In this document: positions 42,301-53,400 of the stretch, piece after piece
Layout of the letters: the number at the start of each line of letters is the position of its first letter
Position numbering within the stretch: the first letter of the stretch is position 1
Assembly (NCBI GenBank): GCA_021613335.1
Contig: JAJTWR010000036.1
Span: 201,001 to 265,000, forward strand
Origin: Whitmania pigra
Taxonomy: Eukaryota; Annelida; Clitellata; Hirudinida; Haemopidae
Direction: 5' to 3'
DNA length: 64,000 nucleotides
The notes under the pieces: generated by a model
The model's database searches: none
Seen by the model: only the letters and a program-made list of their open reading frames with translations
Told to the model about the DNA's origin: nothing
Position numbers and translations under genes: made by a program

Positions 42301-43063
42301 CAGCAATAGCAATAGGAAGATGAAGGTAGTAGACAATGGATCCTCAAGCACAGACGAGGACGTCGTGGATCAACCTCTCTTGCCGATACTTGACAACCCC
42401 AGACCACCTCAACGAACAGATTTCAGCGCCAATGATCGATATTCGAGATTCATGAACCAAGGGAGATTCGAAGAAGCCCTTGAAACAACTTACGAGAAAG
42501 ACTTCTCCGTCGACTGGGAGGATCCTTGGTCAGGAGAGAGGGCATTGGTGTGCGCGGTGGTTAAGTCTCAGCATGAAATCGTCGAAAGACTACTCGAGCT
42601 GGGTTCCATTTTGGACGCTCCCGACTGTAATGGAAGAACCGCATTCCTTGCCTCGGCCATCCAGGTAGACCACAGGGCAGCATGGCTTCTTCTGAGTCAC
42701 GGACTCGAAATTTTCTGTGCCGCGCCGTTGAAAGTGGCACACGGTCGATCAAAAAACATCACTCAGTTCGCCAAGTTTTTAGAGCTAGCAGTTTTGTCTG
42801 GATACAACCCTGGAAAGGAACTGAAATGGTTTGAAACTGTTTTGAAGAGCAACTCCCTTGTCAACGACAAAGACTTGGTTCAATCGACTCTGAATTTGCT
42901 CTCTTCTTGCAAGCAAGCACCTTCCCTCTCCATGAGTTGTTTCGTCACCATAAGACGTCACCTCTCGAAGGTCAACAAAGGAAGATCAATTGCCCTATCG
43001 CTCAGACATTTACCTCTTCCAAAATATCTAAGGAGTTATCTATGCATGGACGATATTATGTAG
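39329..43063 (+). CDS. Large single-exon protein with disordered region and C-terminal ankyrin + SOCS-box-like segments
   Basis: One frame of 1244 codons without introns. Residues ~1-1060 are rich in Ser, Lys, Arg and Asn, with basic patches (KKSSKNKNREQSTSHKKMRG; RRSVRIISQRRVKKVVRSP) and no recognised globular domain. Residues ~1069-1130 read as one or two ankyrin repeats (ALVCAVVKSQHEIVERLLEL, then DAPDCNGRTAFLASAI). The end (~1200-1240) resembles a SOCS box: a helix with SCFVTIRRHL followed by LRHLPLPKYLRSYLCM (family form IRxxL … LPLPxxLxxYL). That order is like ASB-type substrate receptors of cullin-5 ubiquitin ligases, but ASB proteins usually have many more ankyrin repeats and no 1000-residue N-terminal extension. 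I do not recognise the whole protein. Nuclear localisation is possible from the basic clusters. AATAAA at 43540. Confidence 0.85.
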   Translation: MKRSKKRSKGADKKTDSKPPKRHVRLPDSGGSDETPYVRRCMSTELLQLLCLQRSLLDVTDISSSRPEETPPLKSSEDTSSSSNHRHPFVNISMWSLSTKGDGGEDSQERGPKDKNRNPYFLDFVDLYTKVKDFQATRCGNQTEYEAIRSVSLPSLKELPSFAHLLSKLTSYFDEDIEEFCETKVEDGLTDSSAPSYIKAFFNGDRPQDHGFGPIIPNILSDDSKKSSLNDFLSRISRDPDRIGEDCFCNQSDLASRLQAGTSRRHDQTKAFSKNKKKSSKNKNREQSTSHKKMRGRSSKSDTYRKPYCNSDRSKVSRHGGKFQTSFVKSLRNNGKEHKKLLELFQLLFKKHKARERLSVISKLPKRKTLNSNQAKSKHKSHARSGQKTLERKQGISSSKNMNVNFDDDTTKTSGQGTDTSTNNIEDYSQKSTCPLNVQSNCSSPTGICNHPIPSPRKHVMSESKNADKLQNEVFSENLVGYSGMTCSWDMTRSKFHVECSRVRDSSSTPTFQRDKDEEKLYRNNFKNGSLSNSVISPESTFCEGSSNEERELDMPLTFPRRQSPELIKERYFNCQPPKTNETSASERFWANIMRTLRTPNIQRPVLAEFSKSKLIPGPFSASLTDILKEKLPDLKLDGDVGTPSYYNMPSFHASLSSATSLPSGLNGSLITNKHDDNSAASEDRYSIYCPGRKDSVMGEKSLSSILTLKEEPMPPAKYPSPVGTLSSELFLDDYWTNNLDTSTSYDSQMNEDTFQILESKFQDADFSSKLTETLLQATTIRDEASVQASICKPNTTSVCIQTSDVFDRCVASTSISSLTKKSESNSSTLMIVRQLTKPHKLISVPLSNAPLIAQVSRHQKSPESKVRRSVRIISQRRVKKVVRSPSPPVETFRSKPLQENRIPDKPTEIAKNLDPSATRARGNVYLRSMILFGEKSNKSPKLRKSRTKKLMDKNAEIRMKYFENRNKNVSFRNSSNINQNFRDGTARERNSNSNRKMKVVDNGSSSTDEDVVDQPLLPILDNPRPPQRTDFSANDRYSRFMNQGRFEEALETTYEKDFSVDWEDPWSGERALVCAVVKSQHEIVERLLELGSILDAPDCNGRTAFLASAIQVDHRAAWLLLSHGLEIFCAAPLKVAHGRSKNITQFAKFLELAVLSGYNPGKELKWFETVLKSNSLVNDKDLVQSTLNLLSSCKQAPSLSMSCFVTIRRHLSKVNKGRSIALSLRHLPLPKYLRSYLCMDDIM

Positions 43064-43539
43064 GCAGTTTGTCTCTCATTGTTTGATTCGTTTTACTCCA
43101 ACAATCTCTTCATTGAAATCGTTTGTGCAATCTTTTGTGCGCTGCACTCTTTTGTACACGCGTTAGCCGCCTTTTCCCTTATGAGATGTTGATATTATTG
43201 ATATTATGCTATTTATCCCATGAAATTGTTGACATGCAGTCGTTCACTATTTAATTTATTTACTACGCAACCAGGTTGTTAGGGTATGGAGACAATGCAA
43301 AATATATTGGCTCTATTCCAGCTGTTTTCGCTATTTTTATACTCACATTTCGATATGATGCGCATTTAGGAGATCATCTCTTGAAAATGCACGATTTTGC
43401 GTCTACATCACTTCATGTCCTGCACCTTCGTACTTCAATACATCCTTAAACCAGCAGGTTATTGTTGTCCTAACCAAAATTTATACTTCAACGGCATTTG
43501 TTTGGTAAATATTTAGTAAATATGGTATTGGATGAGTTT

Positions 43540-43545
43540 AATAAA
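43540..43545 (+). terminator. Candidate poly(A) signal of the ankyrin/SOCS-box gene
   Basis: AATAAA about 480 nt beyond the stop codon; the first canonical hexamer downstream that I noticed. Confidence 0.35.
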
Positions 43546-43559
43546 CTTTACAATTCATT

Positions 43560-44867
43560 TCAAAACTACTCTTCTGCAGGTTTATGTCTAAATCAACCAT
43601 TTAAACTGAGATCTAATGTTTTTTATGTCGAGTGAAACATGACCTAGCATGTGCTTTAGGATGCCTCACGAAGTCAGCGTCAAATTAAAAGAAATATTCG
43701 TTTTTTTCTGAAGGGCTAGTCACTTTAAAAATTAAATTAAAATTAAATTAAGTAAAATTTGTTTATTTAGTAAGATATTTATTTACAATAGTTAAAATAT
43801 TTCCTTTTTCAAAATTTACAACATCGGCTACTAAACTTGCTAAGAATTTTTGGCTCAAAGTGTCTGTTAATTATTTATAATAAGATAATTACATTCAAGA
43901 ATTTTTATTTTTTATTTTATTAAGTGGGTAGAGGACCGAAGCCTCTTACCTGCTCACTATCAAACAGCAAAACATTGAGGAAAGAAACGAGAGGTTCAAT
44001 CAGTAATAGACGAGAAAAGGAGACAAGTCATATTCATTGAGAAGGGAGGTGAAACGACTATAGGTGCTAGCTGAGACTAAGCTATTAGGTAGTTTATTCC
44101 AAATGTTAATTTGACAATAATGTTACAGTTTTTAGTGGCGTCCTCAGCTGTTTGACTCGTTTGCCTCAAACCAACTTCAAGACATCCTCACAGTAACTTG
44201 ACCTTCTCAGTCAAAGGTTAATCCGACAAAAGCCGCTACTTGACCTTTTGTCGGTTGAGCTTTTGTTAGTTGTCCTTTTCTTAGTGAACGTCAATCGTTG
44301 AAGTCTTTGAACAGTTAGTTACGTATGGACTAAATCGAACCTCGAAAGGAGATAATGTTCCGGATTCCCAACCTCGTCCTAATTATTTCACCATCCGTTT
44401 CTAGGAACATCCCAAGCAAGCGACCTTGAAAAGCAAGGAATTACTCGGTAGATATAGAATCTAACGGACAATGATGTTATCTGATAATAATGAATTCTGA
44501 AATTAAAATTAAAATTTTTTTTAAATTTATGTTAAATCCACTCACTTATTTGAAGATCGATATAAAATTGGTCGAAAGACTTAGATTGCGAGAGATGAAA
44601 GGATGAGAGGATGGAGAGACGAGGGGTAGGAAGGAGAATGTTCTGCATGAACGGACTCATTCCACGTCATTTCCACCGATGCATCCATCGGGACTCCTTG
44701 AATCTCTCCAGGAAGATTGTAAGTTTCTTTGACCACTAATTATTTATTGCGTAATCTTATTCGTACATTCATCGGGTTGTTAACTAATACTACAATTACG
44801 TGCGTTCGACTAAGAATACAACATGTAAAGGTTGAAATTATAAAATGAGTGAATTATTTTTAGAATT
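43560..44867. other. Intergenic; possible old repeat and agrin 5' region
   Basis: A non-coding block at about 43900-44300 contains AAGTGGGTAGAGGACCGAAG and, near 44225-44265, short inverted pieces (GACAAAAG/CTTTTGTC around CTTGACC), perhaps an eroded repeat. The agrin promoter and 5' UTR should be in the last few hundred bases. Confidence 0.3.
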
Positions 44868-47800
44868 ATGCTCGGAAGATCTTTCTTCAGCTTAGGTTTC
44901 TTTTTGGCATCAGTCGTTCCTTTTGCCATTGCCATTGACAATCGCATCAGCCAGCATCACCACCGCTATCATCATCATCATCATCATGAACACTCTCTTC
45001 ATCACTGGAAAGATGATGAAGCATGTCCAGAAGATGTGATCGAATGGAGGACGAGAAGTGCTGAAATCATTTTCACGGGAACCGTCAGGAAAATTGTCGC
45101 CGCGGACGAAAGTTCGGACGATAGTTACCATGACGACGATTTCGACTACAAAGCCCAGACTTCTAAAGTGGCTTTGGAGGATGGAATGAGACTGAGTGCA
45201 GTCGTGGAGGTCAAGAGGGTTCTGAGGGGAGGGCAGGCCCTTAACAGACTGCCGGAGAACGGAGGACACGTGATAAATAGCGTCAACCAATTGAAAGTGG
45301 GGAAGAAGTTGGTGGTAGTCGAAGATCTGAACAACCCAGAATTTTGTCATCCTTACGAAGCAGTCAGAGTGAACGACACGAGAATATTTTTCGCCGTCAA
45401 CTCAGAATCAGGAAACCTGCGTCTCAATTCTTCCCTCGTCAAATTCTCCCTGCGAAACGTTGAAATATTCGAGGTGGCAGTAAAAGGTGATGATTTGCAA
45501 TAAATTTCAATAAAATCGTCAATAAAATTTTCAATAAAATTGCAATAAAATTGCAATAAAATAAAAAATGAAAATAAAACTGCACATTTTCATCCTGCAT
45601 CATCTCAATCATCGGATAAAACTAGTGCGTAGAGGAGATTAGAACTAGCGGGATAAAGTTGGAAAACAAGCAGCTTTACGAGCGACTGAGCAAATAAAGC
45701 AGACAGACTTCAATCAATAATGGAGGGACGTTTAGATTGCAGTGGAGATATGACATTCCTGTAAGGACAGTCCTTCCATCTCTCGCTTGTTGCTGTCCAT
45801 TCAAGTGTTGACCAAATTCCAGTTGTTTGTCCACTCAATCATCCTACGAGACTCAACGACTTTAAGCCGCAGTTGTAAATTGACGACAACCACTCGATGT
45901 TCAATGATGAGATTGAAGTGATGTGGTTGAAGTGATGTGATTGAAATGATGTGATTGAAAGGATGTGATTGATATGGTATGGTTGAAATAATGAGATTAA
46001 AATTTTTAATGAAATATTCTATAATAATAAAAGTTTTTCTTTAATGGTTATTTTTATCTGTCCAACAGAACTGCTCTACCTCCAAAAGTCAAAGAACAAA
46101 CTTTACGGTATGTCGATGATGATAACGATAACTCGAAAAATTGAAATGAGAAAAATTTCAATTTCAGAAAAAAGCATGAAAATGCATCTCTTTGGACGAC
46201 CGAACACAGGTCTGTTTATCGTTTTAAACTGAAGTGTTTCTGTTTTCAGAAGCAATGAAGCGTAAACGACGCTATACGGCAGTGTTAGAAAGGACACGAG
46301 ATGCACATATTTTCAATGAACTTTTAATCCGCGCACATCAGCCATATTTTCAGAGCAAACACGACAAAGTTGCGATGGGGCGGAAGATGGTTGGTCAATT
46401 CGAAAATAAACCACTCAGAATTTCGTGAAATATTTTCGTGGAATTTGAGAAACTGCGAAATGGAGACATTTGCATATAACTCATCGAGGGGATATGTTTG
46501 TTGCAAGTTAGATATACAGATAATCTGACACAAATCTAGAGCACTTTATTGATCATCTTCTCAGACAATCATCCTTGTTCGTTTCATATTCTTTTTTTTT
46601 CATCTCCTTCCTTCCTTCGGCAGTGGTAAAACTCATCGGACGAACGGACGAGAACCCACGACAATAAAGAATATTTTTAAATAAATAAAATTATTTTAAA
46701 AATAAATAAAATTATTTAAAAAATACCGCAATAATAAAAATTATTAAAAATTCTGACGCGAGGACGAACGATGGAGAATGGAAATCAATACCTATCGATT
46801 GTCTGGAACATTTTAAGCTCACAAGTCTCGCATCGATCGATGGAAGGATTTTGAGGAACTTTTGAGTGGACTTTTTATTCTCCAGAGAGATTTATGAACT
46901 TCTGCCTCAATGTCACCTGCCACGGAGGTTCGACCTGCGTTCTCCTCTTCAATGGAACGCAGATAACCACCAGATGCCAGTGTCAGGACTTCTGCGCAAC
47001 GGAAAAGCAACACGATGCTGTGGACGACGATGCCGATAATGATCCTGTCTGCGGAGTTGATGGAAAAGACTACAAGAAGAAATGTGAACTGGAAAACGTC
47101 AACTGCAGAGAGAAGAGAAATGTCAAGGTCAAGTTCCCTGGGAAGTGCGGTGAGTTTCACAGCGGGGTTAAGAGATCACGAGGGTCACGTTAGGTCATGC
47201 AAAATCCCGCCTGAACTTAGTTAAGAATAGAATCGGATTAGAAACAATTTGTGAAGAGAAATTGATTCCCTTGCTATTTATTGCCAGATCCCTGCTCATC
47301 TTTCCTCTGCCAAGACAGACAAACATGCGTTCTTGATCACGTGACCAGACAGCCGTTGTGCCGATGCGGTTTCTCTTGCCCTATGAACTTTGATCCCGTG
47401 TGCGGGAACGACGGAAGAACATACATAAATGAATGCACGCTGAAAGAAATCGCCTGTGCCAACGGGGATGATGTTTGGGTCCTTTACAAAGGAGAGTGCT
47501 CCTCAGGTGGGTTGTCATGGTATCATGCGGATACCTGGAGATTTCAGGCACTGCAGAAGCACCTCCTAATTAAGTACAGAATGCTGACATTCACAGAATA
47601 ATTTATTTCACTAAAACATGGAATCTTTGCGCTTAAACCAGTCATTAACCGGTTACATCACAGGAGAGAACCCTTGTTTCGACCACAAGTGCGGACCCCA
47701 CGAGACTTGCAAGGTGGACCATTCCAACGCTCCTTACTGCAGCTGTCCTTCCTCCTGCCCTCCGATCTACATCCCCATCTGCGGAAGCGATGGCAAGACC

Positions 47801-50322
47801 TACGATTCAGATTGTCACTTGAAGGTGGAAGCCTGCCTATTCAGGGTGTCGCTCTTCCCGAGGCATCCAGGGATGTGCAAGGAGTCGTCCCCATTGACCT
47901 CTTCGGAATCCACAACTCCTCGCAACCCCTGCAACAACTTCGAATGTCCTCAGAGTTCAAAGTGCATCGTTTCGAACGACCTTCCGTCGTGCGAATGCAT
48001 TCCCTGCATGGATGAATACAAACCTGTTGGTCTTTTATAACTGGATCCAATCGGATCGAGCTTTTTAAAACCACGCCCATTTTGTCGACCAGGTTTGTGG
48101 AAGTGACGGAGTTACTTACGACAGCGAGTGTTTGGTGAAGTTTATCAATTGCAAGGAAAAAACCAACACCACCGTTTCTCATCAGGGTGCTTGTGGTATG
48201 TTTGAAACATGTTTCCATGGAGATGTTCAATCGTTCTCTTTATTTTTTTATTTTTTTTGTTATAGAATAAAATCATTTTTATTTTGTTTTGATGAACGTC
48301 GATACACGTCGATCGATAGATGCCTGTCTGAAGAAAAAATGTGATTTCTTTTCAAAATGTGTGACGGACGCCGATCGGAGAGCACATTGTGTCTGCGATG
48401 ACTCGTGTTCCAACCAAGTAGGAGGGATGATGCTTCTGCTGACGTTTGAAACGGATTAACGAATTACATTCATTTAACAGACGGGAGACAAGATATGCGC
48501 CAGTGACGGAACCACGTACAGGAATGAATGCGAGATGCAACAAGCCTCGTGCATCCTTCAGAAAGAAATCTCTGTCTCCTCTCGAGGACCTTGCGGTATT
48601 GTACCTCGCTAATTGAATTCTTACAAACGTTACGACTTAAGCCGTTTAACTCGAATCCACCCAGATGCCTGCGACGACGTAACGTGCAGTTTCGGAGGGA
48701 TGTGCAGACAAGGAAAGTGCACGTGTGACTTTGAGTGCGAACCGAGCGATCCAGTTTGTGGTGAGGACGGAATTAGCTACCCCAATGCTTGCCTCATGAG
48801 GAGGTCGACTTGTAAGAGGGCAGTGGAAGTCAAGGTGTCTCATCCTGGTCGCTGTCAGACTGAGGTGGATAAGACCGAAGAATCCTCAGGATCTGGGGGT
48901 AAGAGCGATGATCACGATGCTGCTGCTGCTGCTAATGATGCCGATGATGATGGTGGTGATGATGAATCACGTGACAATCGCGAATCAACGTTACAATCAA
49001 ACGCAATGCTTGTCGCCATTTGTTCTTAACACACGATTGCTTTTGTTTCAAGTTCGTTTCACGACTGAATTACTGAAATAATTGCACCCGTAAAAGTGAA
49101 ATTGTAAAAAAAAGAAACAAAGTAATAACATAAAAGCATTAAATACAATTAATTAATACAATTAATAACATTTATATTATAAGGATTTACCATGAAAATA
49201 GAGTATGAAAGAACAATTGAATGTCATTTTTCAACTAAGACTCTCCTGAACACATGATTCCAATGTGCGACAAAAACAACTGCAAATACGGAGGAGTTTG
49301 TGCTCCAACCATCGGAGGGGGAAAAGTTTGCGTCTGCAAATTTGACTGCGAAGCACTGAGGTTAGAAAGATTTCGTTTTGAATCTTTTTTTTTATAAATT
49401 AAAATAATCTTTAAATATCCGAGTTTACTTTTAAACGAAAGTGGTGACCATTTGAATTGCAATGAGTAGCTCTTCTTTTGTCGACAGAGCTCCAGTTTGT
49501 GGCAGCGATGGAAAAACATACGGCAGTGAATGCCTGTTGAGAGAGGAAGCTTGTGAGAGGCAGTACTCAGTCAGAGTTCAATCACTAGGACCCTGCGAAG
49601 GTAAGTTGGAGAAATTTTAAATTTCAACCCTTTTTACATTTGCAGAGCATTTTAACCTCATGTGGAAGCAAATCTAATGACAGGTTTGGATTTCGAAGTT
49701 TGTGATGGTCGACCTCCTCTGAGGAATCCTCTGACGAACCTCGAATATTCCTGCCACAACGACGTGTGCCCTCCATCCAGTTACTGCCACAAACAGGGAA
49801 CTTCGGCCAAATGCTGTCTCGAAGGTGTGCAGTTGCTGCTTTTGTATTTCGTCAATTGAAAAACTGAATGAAATATGGATTTGATATTATTTGAGATGAA
49901 ATTGCAAAAGAATATTTTTCGATTTAGGTTTCACATGATTGCAAAGCTTAAATATTTAAACGTGTCTCAACAACTGTTGATGTTTCCGAGAAATGACAGA
50001 CCGCGAAATATTAAAAAAAAATATTTACGCCTTTTTAACTGTTAGATTTTTCGACAATAACTTATTAATATAACATTGACATTAAAATACATTCACTAGT
50101 TGCATTATGAGAGTGAAATCAATATTTGCGTGGGTATATTTTGTGTCCAAACGAACAAAAACCATCCATTGTTTGACATTGAATGACAGAGAGTTCGATA
50201 AAATCCTGTCTTCACTCTGCAAACGGATGCTGTCCTGATGGAAGAACTTGGAAAGAATGCCAGCGTGAGTTCTCCATCAACAGTTTCATTCAACGTTGCC
50301 ATAGTGATGATGATGATGACAA

Positions 50323-50361
<39 letters not shown>

Positions 50362-50371
50362 TAACGACGAC

Positions 50372-50455
<84 letters not shown>

Positions 50456-53400
50456 AATGATGATAAAGGATCTGATGATGATAAAGGATGTGATGATGCA
50501 AATTAGTGTTAATCGAAATAATTACTTTTTTTAATCAATCATCATATGAAATTATTTTATGTAAGGCAGTATTGTATATGGAACTATATTTTAGGGAGGA
50601 CTATATTTTGTACGGGGCAATACTTTAAGTAGGAATATATTTATATATATCGACTATTTGAATTGTCATCATTTCTTTTGTCTCAGTTTCCTGCCATTGC
50701 AGTCCCGTTGGTTCTTTGGCCCGCAATTGCCAACCTGATACAGGTGAGTGCAGGTGCAGACCGGGAGTGGGTGGTCCAACATGTGACAGATGCATCCCGG
50801 GATACTGGGGATTTCCCAAGATCGCTGAGGGAAACGAAGGCTGCCTGCGTAAGTTGAAACGAATAATCTACTCTGAAGTTTTCAATTATAAAGTTTTTGT
50901 GTCCTTAATTAAATTATTTCAATTATTTATCCTAAAGTTAAGGATAATAATAAAAATAAATATTTAAGATAATCAATAATTTAAAATAATCAAGTAAATA
51001 TTTCTTGAAGTTCTGTTAGACCCTGTGTCATTTTAGCTTGCGCCTGCAGCAAATTGGGTTCCCTTCGATTCGATTGTGACCAGGTGACTGGCAGGTGTCT
51101 TTGCAAACCAGGAGCTCTTGGGCAGAAGTGTGACTTTTGTCCTAGTGGACAAAAACTTGAGGAGTGTTTAGGTTATAATTATTAATAACTATTATTATTA
51201 TTAACTAGTTGTTTACCAGGCTTTGTCCGGTAATAGATTTGCAAATGAATAAACTTCATGTATAGTATAAAAAATTATTTTATTTATATGAATTAGCACA
51301 ATACTTGTTTATAAACAACACTCTCAGTTTGAACCCTGGAGCAAGAATAAATAAATTGTTGACCCAACCCACCCTTGAGGATGCAACATAAAGTTGTCCA
51401 TGGGAAAAACACGGCGATCTCAAGTCCATAAACAAAAAAAACGGAAAATTTACAATATAAAATAATATTCGCCCCGACAAATATAACGCTGTAAATTACG
51501 AATGACAAACAAATGGCTACCAAAATAACACTAATGTTAAATCATAGATAAATAATAAAAAATGTAAATTTTAAATTATAAAACGGAAAATTTACAATAT
51601 AAACTAAAAGCTTACGTACATTAATATTAATCAGCATGCGTTTAAGCTCAGCAGCTCTTGTGAGAATAATCCCAGTAAACCTTTTTGGAGAATAAAATGC
51701 AAATCAATTTATCGATTTTTTTGAAAAGTAGACTAAACTGGCCCCATAGTCAACATACTCAAGTATTTCAAGTTTCGATCAAATCGGTTCAGGATTAAAG
51801 ATTTGTATAAGAAATATACATACGTACATACAAGATCCTTGTTTTATATATACATATATATAGAGAGAGAGAGATTATTACTAATTATTAATTATTTGTA
51901 ATTATTAATTATTATTATTTAATTTCAAAATTGAGACTCAACTCGCCATCATTAAATAAATTGTTGATGTGAATATTCTACAATATTTTGGATTATAAAA
52001 GTTGAGCGATTTACAAGTTATTTTCTGAATTTGTAAAAATGTAACTTTTTATCAGATGAGATGAATTTAACAACAAATCCATCAACTCCGACAAATGTTG
52101 AGAAGAATAAAATCTCAAATGACCTTTTCACTGAATTCGCTGAGACAGGTGATGAAATAAGCGATTTATTTTATTGAAATAAGTTGTTTATTTTATTAAC
52201 ATTCCATGTGACCACCATTCAATAACCTCTAGTTGTAAATCTTCTTTCCAGAAACAAAGATACCATCATTTTTTGGGAAATCGTTTTTCCTGCTAAAGCT
52301 TCCCGCCCACTTCTCGAAAAGTCTTTCGGTGAGCATGAAGTTCATGGCCACGAAAGAGGATGGAGTTTTGTTTTTTGTCGGACACAAGGAAGGAAAAAGA
52401 AGGGATTATTATTTCATTGCACTCAGAATGGGACACGTTGTTTTCAGGTGCACGAGATTATAAGGACGATAACATTCAGGAGATGAACGAATAAAGAAAT
52501 AATTGCATTCAAACCTCAGATACGATCTTGGAAGCGGTCCTGGAGTAATTTCCAGTCACCAAAAAGTCAAACTTGGAACGTGGCACCGTTTGGAAGTGAC
52601 CAGATTCGAAAAGGAAGGAACTCTGAAACTGGACGATGGACCTCAACAAAGAGGATTCAGCAGAGACCCGCTGAAATTTCTCGATCTCGAGGACGGTTAC
52701 GCCTTCGTTGGAGATGTTGCCAACAGGACGAACCAGTGGGTATCCATTGCTATCAGTCGATTCCCCGCTTAAATTCTTAAAGTCTTTCTTGATTTCCTCA
52801 CAGCGTCAATAGGCTAACCGGCGTCAGTCACGGCTTTCACGGCTGCATTGAATACTTGAACGTCAAAACTCACGATCAACTCGTTAGCTGGAATTTTAAG
52901 GAAAACCATCTTAAGAGGAACTTCGTAGAAAAACACGGCATCGGTAAAATACTTAACGATAAAATGTTGTTTAATTATTTCAGTTGACGAAGTGTCTTAA
53001 AAGTTTTTACTGATAAGTGTTTTCGTAATTAAAGACTTAAAACACCGATTAGCTATTATTCAAAGGGGATTGCGGTGAATGCACAAGGACTGTATGTCTG
53101 AATGAAGGAGTTTGCGACATCAACCAACCAGGAACTTGCGTTTGTTCGCCTGGATTTCTTGGTAAATTTGATTATTAATAGAATTATATCTAATAAATTA
53201 ATAAAGGGAGGTTGACATGAAATTAATTGAACTCATTGTTCGGGTTAAAGGTCGACTTTGTGAAGTGGAAAATGCATGTCTTTCGGATCCTTGTCGTAAC
53301 TCTGGAACGTGTGTCTCCGTGGGTAATGCTACTTTCCACTGCAAGTGCAGGATTGGCTTCAGAGGAAATGTTTGCGAAATAGGTATTTAGTTTTTAGTCA

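Noticed and set aside
46044..46428. Two short plus-strand frames in agrin intron 1 as possible extra exons
   Set aside because: No cysteine pattern or module similarity, and exon 1 joins exon 2 in phase without them.
50183..50534. Poly-Asp or Met/Thr repeat proteins
   Set aside because: They are translations of the GAY microsatellite in agrin intron 12, although the first few codons are real exon 12.
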